This document shows positions 1 to 10,932 of a stretch of 64,000 bases of DNA, piece after piece. The number at the start of each line of letters is the position of its first letter. Within the stretch, counting starts at the first letter, position 1. Below the pieces are notes generated by a model. It searched no databases, was not told the DNA's origin, and saw nothing but the letters and a program-made list of their open reading frames with translations. The position numbers and the translations under genes are program-made. This DNA is from a candidate division LCP-89 bacterium B3_LCP (GTDB lineage: Bacteria > Electryoneota > B3-LCP): the NCBI GenBank assembly GCA_005223185.1, contig NJBN01000010.1:62001-126000 (forward strand), written 5' to 3'.

Positions 1-1628
1 TATCGGATAATACTGCTGATTCTGGATCTGCGTAAAACGGTATCGCGCTTCCCCTTTTCATCATCACGTTCCGGATAATCAGTGGTGTAGTGAAGCCCTC
101 GGCTCTCCTTGCGCAGAGCTGCTGATCTGATTATCAGTTGTGCGACTAAAGCTAAGTTACGAAGTTCGACAATGCCCTCTTCCACCGGTGCGCTTTTGTA
201 GAAATCTTCAATCTCAGATGCGATGAGTTTCAACCGGCGGCGGGCTCTAACTAGCCGGTGATTGGAACGCACGATACCTACGTAATCCCACATCAACCGC
301 TGGATTTCCGTGCGGTCGTGAGAAATTAGAACCCAACCGTCATCATCAGGCGTTCCATCCCTCTTCCAGAGTGGAAGCGACTTTGGTGGTGAGGGTACTT
401 TTTTTATCTCTTCCACAGACGCTGCCGCCGCACGCCGCGATAGTACTAATGCCTCCAATAGAGAATTGGAGGCTAATCTATTGGCGCCGTGCAATCCCGT
501 ACAGGCAACCTCTCCGGATGCAAAAAGACCGGGAATGGAAGTTCTTCCTTCCAAATCAGTGCGCACACCACCGCACATGTAATGAGCCGCCGGGACCACT
601 GGTATCGGTTCACTGGTAATATCTATATGATATTCCAGGCACCGCTTGTAGATGTAAGGAAATCTCAGTCTTGTTTTATCAGAATCTATATCGGTGAGGT
701 CGAGAAGTACATAGGGTTCTCCGGAAGTCTTCATCTCCCTGTCAATTGCCCGCGCCACCACGTCCCTTGGCGCTAATTCACCATCGGGATGGTATTTCTG
801 CATGAATCGCTCACCGGAACGATTCATGAGTACGGCGCCGAACCCCCTGACCGCTTCTGAAATGAGGAAAGACTTTGCTTCCGGATGGTACAGTGAAGTA
901 GGATGAAACTGCATGAATTCTAAATTGGCGACAACAGCACCTGCCCGATATGCCATGGCGATGCCATCGCCTGTGGCTATCTGTGGGTTGGTGGTATGAA
1001 GATAAGTATGACCGCACCCACCAGTAGCCAGCAGAGTTATCTTTGCCGCTACTAAATGAACCTCACCGCTTTCGACGTCTAAGATATAAGCGCCGTGGCA
1101 ACGCTGAAGCCGTTCTGATTTTTTTGCTGAAGTTATGGTTGGTGTGGCGAGTTCCAGGGCGAGATGATGTGGGTAGATGTTAATATTAGGATGGCTTTTT
1201 ATGCGTTCCAGCAGAGCTCGTTCAACTTCTGCACCGGTTCGATCTGATGCGTGTACTATCCTCTCGTGAGAATGACCGCCTTCTCGACCCAGAGCTAATA
1301 CAGGGGAACTTCTTTCTCCAGCTTGTGTGAATCGAACTCCCCAATCAACCAACTGCCTGATGCATTCTGGACCCTGATATATTACCTCCTTGACTACCTT
1401 TTCTCTGCAGAGTCCCGCCCCAGATTTTAGTGTGTCATCGATATGGCTCTGCAGTGAATCATCAGGTGAGACAACTGCGGCAATACCACCTTGTGCGTAG
1501 TTAGTAGAAGATTCTTGGTCGGATTTTTTGGTGATTATGGATACGGTGCCATATTCAGCCACTCTGAGTGCGAAAGTTAAGCCGCCAATTCCCGATCCTA
1601 TTAGCAGAAAGTCCGTATCCCGCCGCAT
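1..1628 (-). CDS. nadB: L-aspartate oxidase NadB (3' end cut by window edge)
   Basis: FAD-dependent oxidation of L-aspartate to iminoaspartate, the first step of NAD synthesis with NadA. The reverse strand reads from an ATG at 1628 as MRRDTDFLLIGSGIGGLTFA, an N-terminal dinucleotide-binding fold (GSGIGG). It continues with the succinate dehydrogenase/aspartate oxidase signatures: an arginine/histidine stretch near REGGHSHERIVHASDRTG, ATGG, FHPTSL, and GLFASGEVACTGLHGANRLA near the flavin site. The frame is open to base 1, giving about 542 codons. E. coli NadB is about 540 residues, so little is probably missing. It is the last visible gene of a minus-strand operon, 31 bases after the FtsB-like gene. 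The product is expected in the cytoplasm. The family could be confused with SdhA/FrdA, but the GEV..TGLHGANR motif and the neighbourhood favour NadB. Confidence 0.93.
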   Translation of the reverse strand, partial: MRRDTDFLLIGSGIGGLTFALRVAEYGTVSIITKKSDQESSTNYAQGGIAAVVSPDDSLQSHIDDTLKSGAGLCREKVVKEVIYQGPECIRQLVDWGVRFTQAGERSSPVLALGREGGHSHERIVHASDRTGAEVERALLERIKSHPNINIYPHHLALELATPTITSAKKSERLQRCHGAYILDVESGEVHLVAAKITLLATGGCGHTYLHTTNPQIATGDGIAMAYRAGAVVANLEFMQFHPTSLYHPEAKSFLISEAVRGFGAVLMNRSGERFMQKYHPDGELAPRDVVARAIDREMKTSGEPYVLLDLTDIDSDKTRLRFPYIYKRCLEYHIDITSEPIPVVPAAHYMCGGVRTDLEGRTSIPGLFASGEVACTGLHGANRLASNSLLEALVLSRRAAAASVEEIKKVPSPPKSLPLWKRDGTPDDDGWVLISHDRTEIQRLMWDYVGIVRSNHRLVRARRRLKLIASEIEDFYKSAPVEEGIVELRNLALVAQLIIRSAALRKESRGLHYTTDYPERDDEKGKRDTVLRRSRISSIIR

Positions 1629-1659
1629 TGGAAGTTAATATGATTAGGTAGTTATGTTA

Positions 1660-3648
<1,989 letters not shown>

Positions 3649-3660
3649 ACTATCACCTCG

Positions 3661-5841
3661 TTAAAATTTATAAGTCATCTTGCTGTCGGATACTTCCCAT
3701 TTGCCTTTGGCAACGTTTCTCCCCGCATGGAAGACCAGGTAGCTATATTTACCATAGTGCTTCAATTTCCTCCCCGCTTCCAAGATACCTGTCAGGCTGT
3801 TACCGCAGAAGTATCCTACGGTAATTTCCGAATTGTCAGGATGTCTCTCGACTGCCAATAGAGCCGCGTCAGCAGCAGTTTTATCGTCGCCTTCAATCCA
3901 GAAAGAATCGCCGGTTACCTTCCAGCGTTCACTGTTTATCCACTCCTTCCTGACCGCAAGATTCTCATCCGGACGACCGAAGAAAAGCAGTGCGGGACTG
4001 TTCAGGTCATCAGTGGTGATCTCATCATCTCGAAGCACGCGCGCATTTTCCATTCCGTACGAAGTCAACTGACCTGCCAAACCTCTATATGCTCCTTGCA
4101 GCTCTTCGGAAGTTGCTGTGGGGAGAACGATCAGGAGGTTCGACGTCCCGAAAACTTCAGACAGAGTCGGCGGTATTTCAGATCTGTCCAACCTGCGAAA
4201 CAGATTGAAGTCGGGATCGACGGAAAAAGACACAGGTTCGAAGATGGTGTTGAGTGTAACTGTCTGATCCTTCTCGTTAATACCGACCTGCAGGTGTGCC
4301 TCCTGGGAAGTTCCCTGCACTACGATGGGAACGTCCAATACGTAAGGTTCACCTTCCTGCAACTGCCCTATTGTCAACTGCAGTTCCCAACCGCCTGGAG
4401 TTCTTGACTTTTGAGGATCGTTTAGAGTCAGGTAAGGAGCGCCCGTTTGTTTCACCCATTGGTCGAAGAACCAGCCTAACTTCATTGCCGATTCCTTCTC
4501 AAACGCCTTGCGCACATCTTCCCAGGAAGCGTAATTCCAGACGTTATCATCATAAAAACGCTGCAGTGAACGCCAGAAATCATCATCGGTAACATAGTTA
4601 CGCAACATGTGGAAGAACATGGCACATTTGCCGTAACCCACAGCCCTTTGTGCCGGATTGTGCCTCTCCCGGAATTCCGTTAGAGCGAAATCGTTTCTTT
4701 CATTCGTGTAAGCCGTGTAATCGCGCAGGAGGTCCAGGCGGTATGCTTTAGCAGCTTCCAGTGATTCCCTTTCTTTGTAGAGATAATCAGCGCAATAAAC
4801 GGTCAGCCCTTCACACCAGTTGCCGGTTTCATAATCCACATAAACGGAATTGCCCCACCAGTTGTGGGCGACTTCGTGGCCTAAGGATATATCCACTATG
4901 AAAGGAAGGCGTAATACTTGCGACCCCAGCAAGGTAAAGGAAGGCATTCCATAGCCGGTAGCAAAGAAATTGTCCACAACCGCAAATTTCTCAAACGGAT
5001 AGGGCGCTATCAGTTCCGTGTACAAATCGACATATCTTTTACAGGCATCCAGATAACGCTGGGAAAGATCCGCTTGTTCGGGATAGAAATAAGTCAGGAT
5101 TTCTATGTTTTCATGTAATGTTTTTCCAACTTCATACTGCCCCCCTACTAAGTGAATGGCATCCATGGGATGGCGGCATACCCAAAGTTCAGTGCGTTTA
5201 TCCTCCACAACCTGTGATTCCTCCAGAGCACCCTCGGTGAGACACTGGAAAACTACCGGAGTTGTTACTTTCAGAGAAAAGGTGAAGATCTGATCCGGAA
5301 GAGTTGGATAGAAGATCGCTTCCCAACCTAAATAGATGCCTCTTCTGTCAATTATACCCGTAATCTGATTCGATACGTATTCATGACTGAAATCAGCATC
5401 GCCTAAGCTATCGCGAACAACGCCCCGGTAAGTTATCTCGATAGTCAGTTCCTTCTCTTTTACGATATCGTCCGTCAACGCGATGTGTATCATCTGGGCA
5501 CGATCATAATAGGCTGTATCTTCGGAATCGATCTTAGCTTCAAAGAGAGAAGCTTCCACTGTTTCGGTCGTTTGAAATTCAAGTGGAACTTCACCGCAGG
5601 TGATCTTTTCCACCTTAAGCCCACGCCGCAGGAGAAGATCGAAGCCGGGCTGCTTCTTCAAGAGGCGCTTCAGCGTCAACTTATCCACAGCAGAGATGGT
5701 ATTTTTATCCAGATCAAGTTCGATGATCATGTTGTGATCGATAATGCTGTAGGCTGCCTGAGGAACGGCGGGATCATCGGCAGAGATAGCTGAAAGAGCT
5801 AATACTGCTGATATAGAAACGATGAGGAGTGATTTTATCAT
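3661..5841 (-). CDS. Exported M1-like (gluzincin) metallopeptidase
   Basis: A 726-residue protein with a signal peptide (MIKSLLIVSISAVLALSAISA). An aminopeptidase-N-like beta domain covers about 30-240. The zinc site is HEVAH at 322-326 with a downstream glutamate E344 in NWCEGLTVY. The spacing between the second His and Glu is 17 residues rather than the classical 18, and the GAMEN exopeptidase loop is replaced by GYGMPSF (297-303). This suggests an M1 side-branch rather than a standard aminopeptidase N. The last 170 residues form an extra domain of unknown role. The protein should act in the periplasm or at the envelope. It is the first gene of the minus-strand operon leading to eno and nadB. 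The substrate is unknown. Confidence 0.85.
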   Translation of the reverse strand: MIKSLLIVSISAVLALSAISADDPAVPQAAYSIIDHNMIIELDLDKNTISAVDKLTLKRLLKKQPGFDLLLRRGLKVEKITCGEVPLEFQTTETVEASLFEAKIDSEDTAYYDRAQMIHIALTDDIVKEKELTIEITYRGVVRDSLGDADFSHEYVSNQITGIIDRRGIYLGWEAIFYPTLPDQIFTFSLKVTTPVVFQCLTEGALEESQVVEDKRTELWVCRHPMDAIHLVGGQYEVGKTLHENIEILTYFYPEQADLSQRYLDACKRYVDLYTELIAPYPFEKFAVVDNFFATGYGMPSFTLLGSQVLRLPFIVDISLGHEVAHNWWGNSVYVDYETGNWCEGLTVYCADYLYKERESLEAAKAYRLDLLRDYTAYTNERNDFALTEFRERHNPAQRAVGYGKCAMFFHMLRNYVTDDDFWRSLQRFYDDNVWNYASWEDVRKAFEKESAMKLGWFFDQWVKQTGAPYLTLNDPQKSRTPGGWELQLTIGQLQEGEPYVLDVPIVVQGTSQEAHLQVGINEKDQTVTLNTIFEPVSFSVDPDFNLFRRLDRSEIPPTLSEVFGTSNLLIVLPTATSEELQGAYRGLAGQLTSYGMENARVLRDDEITTDDLNSPALLFFGRPDENLAVRKEWINSERWKVTGDSFWIEGDDKTAADAALLAVERHPDNSEITVGYFCGNSLTGILEAGRKLKHYGKYSYLVFHAGRNVAKGKWEVSDSKMTYKF

Positions 5842-5878
5842 GATATTCTCTATTATTTTTTAGGGTCTTCTTCTCATT

Positions 5879-5896
5879 AAGTAAGTGAAGTTACTT
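5879..5896. promoter_or_regulatory. Short inverted repeat between divergent genes
   Basis: AAGTAA-N6-TTACTT lies in the 160-base gap between the divergently read peptidase and DUF1848 genes, about 40 bases upstream of the peptidase start. It has the size and symmetry of a dimeric-regulator operator, but no regulator is known and chance is possible. Confidence 0.25.
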
Positions 5897-6002
5897 CCTT
5901 AAGTCGAATTTTACAAAACCTGAAGCGGAAAAGCAATGAATTTCTTCAGTTTATTGCAATTACCGGTTGCTTTTTTTCGAGAACGAACCTATCTTTGGGA
6001 TA

Positions 6003-7025
6003 ATGATAGCAGAATCGCAACAACCGCTAATCATATCCGCTAGTAGAACCAAGGACATGGTTCACCGTTCGCCGGATACACTTGCAGAAATCCTCACCGG
6101 AATAAAGCAATGTCGCTGGGGACCTCATGGACCGTTTGCTCAGATTCGTCCTGATTTGATTCACACAATTGTACTATGGACAAAAGCGCCGGAAAATCTG
6201 CTCAAACACCAGAAACTTCATGAGTCTCTGCGCATTCTTCATGAAGAATACCGGATTCAGGTTTCTCTTCAAATTACTGCTACCGGTTTTGGGGGAAGTT
6301 TCCTGGAGCCAGGCATCCCCGCGTGGGAAGGAGTCTGCAACACAGTGCGTGAACTCTTTGATGAAGGCTGGATAAATCCCAAAGCCGTTATCTACCGCTT
6401 CGATCCATTTCTCCTGCTAAAGACGCCCTCAGGTAAATTATTCGGTAATATCTCCTTGGATCTCTTTAAAGATATGGCTGCGGCATTTGTATCATTGGGT
6501 ATCAGACGAGTTACCACCAGCCGTGCTGACGCCGTTCGTTACCCTAAGGTAGCTCAGCGCCTGAAAGCCTTAGGATTGGAATGGATACATATTCCCGATG
6601 ATAGAGCCGTGAAACTGTGTGAGGATATGGATGCTGTCTGCCGGAAGATGGGGGTGGATTTCAGCGTCTGCTGTGAACCTCCAGTTGATTCCTTGTTATC
6701 GCGTTGGGGCTGTATTGATGGAGTGTGGTTAAACGAAGCAAAAGGCAGGGAGTATCCACCTGCAACAGAGACACTACACAACCAGATCGGCAGACAGCGC
6801 CCTGCCTGCCACTGCACTTACAGCAGGGATATCGGGTATTCACCGGGATCCGCAACCTGCTATAGCGGCGGATTCGGATGCCTGTATTGCTATTCCCAGG
6901 GAAATGCCAAACCACCTGATCCAGAAGGTATCAGCGCAGAGATCCGCTTTTTCGATGAAAAATCTGAAGAATATCTAAGATCGAAGAACTTATCTGATAA
7001 ACTCGTTATCAGTGAAGGTTATTAA
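6003..7025 (+). CDS. DUF1848-family protein with C-terminal cysteine cluster
   Basis: A 340-residue protein. The N-terminal LIISASRTKDMVHRSPD, then HTIVLWTKAPENLL, LQITATGFGGSFLEPGIP and VIYRFDPFLLL, are the hallmarks of DUF1848, a TIM-barrel-like family distantly related to radical-SAM/spore photoproduct lyase proteins. The C-terminus has a CHC pair and the cluster CYSGGFGCLYCYSQ (about 287-300), suited to Fe-S or zinc binding. The function is unknown. I chose the ATG at 6003, preceded by GGGA, over the TTG at 5967, because family members begin close to the SASR motif. It is convergent with the MttB-family gene; the two stop codons are adjacent. Confidence 0.8.
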   Translation: MIAESQQPLIISASRTKDMVHRSPDTLAEILTGIKQCRWGPHGPFAQIRPDLIHTIVLWTKAPENLLKHQKLHESLRILHEEYRIQVSLQITATGFGGSFLEPGIPAWEGVCNTVRELFDEGWINPKAVIYRFDPFLLLKTPSGKLFGNISLDLFKDMAAAFVSLGIRRVTTSRADAVRYPKVAQRLKALGLEWIHIPDDRAVKLCEDMDAVCRKMGVDFSVCCEPPVDSLLSRWGCIDGVWLNEAKGREYPPATETLHNQIGRQRPACHCTYSRDIGYSPGSATCYSGGFGCLYCYSQGNAKPPDPEGISAEIRFFDEKSEEYLRSKNLSDKLVISEGY

Positions 7026-8510
7026 TCACTTAGGCAGGCCAGCGCCGCCAAGCCTCTTGATTTCCTCAACCATTAGCCTATCCAGTTCATCGGAAACATC
7101 TGTGCTAACATAAGGTTCACTCTCTTCAGTTAACAGTCGTTCTACTTCCGCTTGAGCGCGCTTCTCCGCTGTTTGCAGGTCTTCTAATTTATCAGAACCT
7201 CTCGCCCGGCGGTCAATCGCTTTGCCGGGGAAGGAAATCTCTTCCCTGAACCATTTCAGTGTGTGCGGATTGGTTAGCAGATGTCCCCCTTTCGGTAGAG
7301 ATTGCAGCAGTGGCAGCGCCATCAAATCATCGCGGCGGCTGATTCCGTTTAACAGCCTGTATGCCATCCCGCAAACTTCATGATCCAGCATCAGTTTTTC
7401 CAGACTCTGACAGCTCTCAAAATCCATCATCCCCGGGCCTGATACCACGTTCACTCCGGAAAGAGCAGCCAGGATTATCCCCAATCCAGATTCCTGACCT
7501 GCCTGGTAGTCAACGCCTTTGGAATCGGATAATCCCATATAGGCGTGTGTGGGTAGTCCTAACTTCTTGCCGACCGCCACGTCAACCATGTCGATCATCA
7601 TGGTTTCGATGGCGCCCATGGGAGTAGTGCCGTAGCGTAAATCCATGGCCGAGGGCGATCCCCCCCAGATTACCGGCGCGCCGGTTTGAGCAGTCTGAGC
7701 CAAAAATACACCCGCCAACGTTTCCGCTGCATGTTGCACCGCAGCGCCGGAAAGCGTAATTGGTGCGGTGGAACCGGTCAACGGCATGGATACAAATTCT
7801 GAGGGTATGCCCGCCCGCGCAGCCTCGATTACCGAATGAGAGGTCAAGTCAGACCACATCAGAGGAGGGGAAGGGCAGGCGTCAAATATAGCCAGTGGTT
7901 TTTCCTTCAGCGCACTTTCACTTCCTCTTACTGATGTCAGCATGTCCTTCATGACAGAAAAACTCTCCTTCTCGAATATACCCGTAATGACCGGTTTAAA
8001 GCCTAACTTCAAAGCTAAGTAGAGTCTATACGAATCACCGCATTTCTCAGGAACATCAGAACTTATCAGTGCGGTGGATTGAATATGATAGTTGTCCAGT
8101 TTATTCACTAATTTGATGAAGCGGCGCAGATCGTTGGTCACCGGTTTACGGATGCGGCCTTCGCTGGGATCATGTATGTAGAGCGCTGCTGATCCCGGGT
8201 CAAAATGAACCTCATCACCGCCGATGTTAATCTCATTATCACCGTTTACATCGTATAGTTGGATAGTTCGGGGGGCGGATTTCAATGCATCTTCTATCAG
8301 CGATTTTGGAAAGCTCAGTTTGCCAGTTCCCCTGACGCTATTCCCTGAGTCAATCGGTTTTGCGCCATGTTCCGACAATAATGAATAAGCTTCGCTATTC
8401 TCGACGAATATGCCCACCTTATCCAGTATAGCGAATGCCTCTTCGATGATATCATCCACAAATGAATCGGATATTATCGTCAGTTTTGGTCGCAGTGTGT
8501 GTTCGGTCAT
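7026..8510 (-). CDS. MttB-family corrinoid methyltransferase (non-pyrrolysine)
   Basis: A 494-residue member of the trimethylamine methyltransferase family. These TIM-barrel enzymes move a methyl group from a methylated amine to the Co(I) of a cognate corrinoid protein. Visible family regions include GKLSFPKSLIEDALKSAPRTI, LYIHDPSEGRIR, STALISSDVPEKCGDSYRLY and GAAVQHAAETLAGVFLAQ. No in-frame TAG occurs, so it is not a pyrrolysine enzyme. It belongs to the large group of homologues acting on quaternary amines such as glycine betaine, carnitine or proline betaine; the exact substrate cannot be read. It lies 8 bases after the homocysteine methyltransferase gene and in one operon with the corrinoid protein gene, a complete methyl-transfer set. 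Confidence 0.88.
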   Translation of the reverse strand: MTEHTLRPKLTIISDSFVDDIIEEAFAILDKVGIFVENSEAYSLLSEHGAKPIDSGNSVRGTGKLSFPKSLIEDALKSAPRTIQLYDVNGDNEINIGGDEVHFDPGSAALYIHDPSEGRIRKPVTNDLRRFIKLVNKLDNYHIQSTALISSDVPEKCGDSYRLYLALKLGFKPVITGIFEKESFSVMKDMLTSVRGSESALKEKPLAIFDACPSPPLMWSDLTSHSVIEAARAGIPSEFVSMPLTGSTAPITLSGAAVQHAAETLAGVFLAQTAQTGAPVIWGGSPSAMDLRYGTTPMGAIETMMIDMVDVAVGKKLGLPTHAYMGLSDSKGVDYQAGQESGLGIILAALSGVNVVSGPGMMDFESCQSLEKLMLDHEVCGMAYRLLNGISRRDDLMALPLLQSLPKGGHLLTNPHTLKWFREEISFPGKAIDRRARGSDKLEDLQTAEKRAQAEVERLLTEESEPYVSTDVSDELDRLMVEEIKRLGGAGLPK

Positions 8511-8518
8511 TTATGCCT

Positions 8519-9412
8519 CTAGCGAAAATTTTTGTCTATAAGAACGCGCAGGGCGCTTATATGCGTAGCATCACTGCCACAACATCCGCCGAAAGCATGC
8601 ACGCCTGAGCTTAAAATCTGTTGGGCAGATTGTGCGAATTCGTCAGCTTTCTGTGGGTAGACTACTCCATCTGGAGTTATTTCGGGCGTTCCAGCGTTTG
8701 GTTGAATGAGTAATGGTGTGTCTATTTCCGTGACTAAGTACTTCGCCAGTTTAACCATACCTTCTGCTTCCAGCGTACAGTTTGATCCTACTAAAAAAGC
8801 TCCGTTATCCGATAATGTTTTAAGAGCCTCCACTGCAGAATCGCCCATCACTGTAAAAAATCCATTCGGCGTGCTGTTGAAGGTCATTGTCACGGCTACC
8901 GGTATCGAAGGCGCGGTCTTCCTGCAGGCGTTTAAGCTGATCAGAGCTTCCTTCAGATCGTAATGCGTCTCCAGCAGAAAGAAGTCAATGCTACAGTCCG
9001 CTAAAATTCCCGCTTGTTCGATGAATGTCTTGTCTGCAGACTCTTCAGTCAGCAGACCGTGCGGTTGGAAGAATTCCCCTGTAGGTCCCATTCCGCCAGC
9101 TATATAGGTCTTCCCCTGTGACGCTTCTTTGGCAATTTCAACCGCCCTGCGGTTGATCGCATCGCATTTCCGGTCCAGAGATCCCTTCTTCAATCTGATA
9201 CGGTTCCCCCCAAAGCTACAGGTAGTGATAACGTTTGCACCTGCTTGGGTGTACTCTTCGTGAACCTGGCGGATTTTGTCAGCTTGAGACAAAATCCATG
9301 CTTCCGGCGCCTGTCCGGCAGGCAAGCCCATCCCGATCAAGCGCGAACCTATGGCGCCATCGAAAAGAAGGGGTGGCGTATGTAGGATTCTATCCGCAAT
9401 CTGTTCTTTCAC
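8519..9412 (-). CDS. Homocysteine S-methyltransferase (MetH N-domain / BHMT type)
   Basis: A 297-residue stand-alone Hcy-binding barrel. It shows LLFDGAIGSRLIGMGLPAG near the N-terminus and the zinc cysteines in VGSNCTLE (about 210) and FGGCCGSDATHI (about 275), which bind the homocysteine thiolate. It is expected to transfer a methyl group to homocysteine, giving methionine. The start is GTG directly after the TGA of the corrinoid gene, so coupling is likely. Next to a corrinoid protein and an MttB-type enzyme, the likely methyl donor is the methylcorrinoid protein, not folate. That pairing is inferred from gene order. Confidence 0.88.
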   Translation of the reverse strand: MKEQIADRILHTPPLLFDGAIGSRLIGMGLPAGQAPEAWILSQADKIRQVHEEYTQAGANVITTCSFGGNRIRLKKGSLDRKCDAINRRAVEIAKEASQGKTYIAGGMGPTGEFFQPHGLLTEESADKTFIEQAGILADCSIDFFLLETHYDLKEALISLNACRKTAPSIPVAVTMTFNSTPNGFFTVMGDSAVEALKTLSDNGAFLVGSNCTLEAEGMVKLAKYLVTEIDTPLLIQPNAGTPEITPDGVVYPQKADEFAQSAQQILSSGVHAFGGCCGSDATHISALRVLIDKNFR

Positions 9413-10054
9413 TCAAGCATCCAGAAGTTTAATAGCTAAAGCTACCGCCCGGGAAGCGTCTGGAGCATATCCGTCAGCGCCGATCTCTTCTGCCCAGTCT
9501 GAAGTTACTGGCGCTCCACCAACCAGCACTTTGACTCCGTCCCGAATTCCTTTATCGTTTAACTGATCTATCAGGTGTTTCTGGTTGATCATCGTCGTTG
9601 TAAGCAAAGCCGAGAGCACTAAAAAGTCGGGCTTATGCTGTTCGGTTTCCTGTACAAACCTGTCCAGAGCCACGTCCGCACCCAAATCAACTACCTGAAA
9701 CCCGTGAGCAGAAAGCAGCGCACAGACTAAATTCTTGCCGATTTCGTGTATGTCACCCTGTATGGTTCCAGCGATAACCGTACCGCGGGAAAGCCGGGCA
9801 GCGGATTTTCCTTCGGATGACGGAAACATGACGTCCATGGCTGCCTGCATAGCCTTGGCAGACAGCAGAAGCTGCGGCAGGAAGAACTCACCCTGATCGA
9901 ATAGATCACCAGCATGCCGTATCGCCGTGATGAACGGCTGGAGGGCTTCTGTTGGATTACTACCAGCGTTGACAATCTTTTCCGCCAATATTTTCGTTTT
10001 CCCAGCATCTCCATCGAGTATGCAGTTGTGGATTTCCTGATTTGGTTTACTCAA
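9413..10054 (-). CDS. Methyltransferase cognate corrinoid protein (MtbC/MttC type)
   Basis: A 213-residue two-domain cobalamin carrier. A helical cap (about 1-85, with LPQLLLSAKAMQAAMD) precedes a Rossmann B12-binding domain with the base-off signature GDIHEIGKNLV (DxHxxG, about 110-120) and the later SALLTTTM and VLVGGAPVTSDWAEEIGADGYAPDA segments. It carries the methyl group between the MttB-type enzyme and the homocysteine methyltransferase encoded just downstream. The start is TTG at 10054, supported by GATGAGG six bases upstream; the ATG inside that sequence is out of frame. It follows mutM by 26 bases. Confidence 0.92.
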   Translation of the reverse strand: MSKPNQEIHNCILDGDAGKTKILAEKIVNAGSNPTEALQPFITAIRHAGDLFDQGEFFLPQLLLSAKAMQAAMDVMFPSSEGKSAARLSRGTVIAGTIQGDIHEIGKNLVCALLSAHGFQVVDLGADVALDRFVQETEQHKPDFLVLSALLTTTMINQKHLIDQLNDKGIRDGVKVLVGGAPVTSDWAEEIGADGYAPDASRAVALAIKLLDA

Positions 10055-10080
10055 GGTTGTACCTCATCTGTCATATATCT

Positions 10081-10923
10081 TCATCTCTGACATTTACCGC
10101 AGTAAAATGCGCTTCTACCACCGATCTTCACCTTTTTAATCTCACTTCCGCACGCCTGACATGGTTCACCAGGGCGGCCATAAACTGCAAGCATCTCTTT
10201 GAAGCTGCCCGGCTTGTCATCCACCCGCCGGTAATCACTTATGGTGGTGCCGCATGCGCGTATCGAAGCCCGCAGGACCTGAACGACAGCCTCAGCCAAT
10301 CTCTCTCTATCTCTTTTGGTTAATTTGCCACCGTGTCGAGAAGGGCGTATTCCCGCCAGGTAGAGAGCTTCCGAAGCGTATATATTGCCGATACCCGCAA
10401 TCAACGACTGATCCATCAGCAGTGTATGCACCGCTCGTGTTCTGCGTTTATTCCCTCCGGGAGAATGGACGAACTTTAATAGCGAATCCGCTTCGAATTG
10501 AGAGGACAGCGGATCGATTCCCAGCCCTTTTAACGATTCGATCTCTTCATCAGAACGGTACAATTCCAGCCTTCCGAAACGGCGAATGTCAACGTGACCC
10601 AACCATCCGCCATCAGCGAATCGGTAACGACTGCACAGATGAGCCGGATCAGGATCGCCGTTTTTTGCAGATATAAACTTGCCCGTCATACCCAAGTGAG
10701 CGATCAGTTTATTCCCATTATCCAGATGAAAGGTTATGAATTTACCCGTTCGATCGATGCCCTGGAAGAACCGACCCATAAAGAATGCGGCGAAACTATC
10801 AAAGGTATCCGCAGTTCTTTTGAGCATATCCCCCCGTAAGAGTTCCGCACTGGTTATGCTCCGCCCCAGGCATTGCGCCCGCAGTTCGCATACTATGGTT
10901 TCCACCTCTGGCAGTTCAGGCAC
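10081..10923 (-). CDS. mutM: Formamidopyrimidine-DNA glycosylase
   Basis: A bifunctional base-excision repair glycosylase/AP lyase for 8-oxoguanine and formamidopyrimidines. The N-terminus PELPEVETIV carries the catalytic proline and glutamate. The helix-two-turn-helix region is near LLMDQSLIAGIGNIYASEALY. The C-terminal zinc finger is C-x2-C ... C-x2-CQR (CQACGSE...YCGKCQR). At 280 residues it is the usual length. The start is GTG, 9 bases after the outer-membrane protein gene. Its presence at the head of a corrinoid methyl-transfer operon is probably incidental. Confidence 0.96.
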   Translation of the reverse strand: MPELPEVETIVCELRAQCLGRSITSAELLRGDMLKRTADTFDSFAAFFMGRFFQGIDRTGKFITFHLDNGNKLIAHLGMTGKFISAKNGDPDPAHLCSRYRFADGGWLGHVDIRRFGRLELYRSDEEIESLKGLGIDPLSSQFEADSLLKFVHSPGGNKRRTRAVHTLLMDQSLIAGIGNIYASEALYLAGIRPSRHGGKLTKRDRERLAEAVVQVLRASIRACGTTISDYRRVDDKPGSFKEMLAVYGRPGEPCQACGSEIKKVKIGGRSAFYCGKCQR

Positions 10924-10932
10924 TATAACAAC

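Noticed and set aside
7026-8510. Pyrrolysine-containing trimethylamine methyltransferase
   Set aside because: There is no in-frame TAG; the frame is complete with ordinary codons, and no pyl genes are visible.
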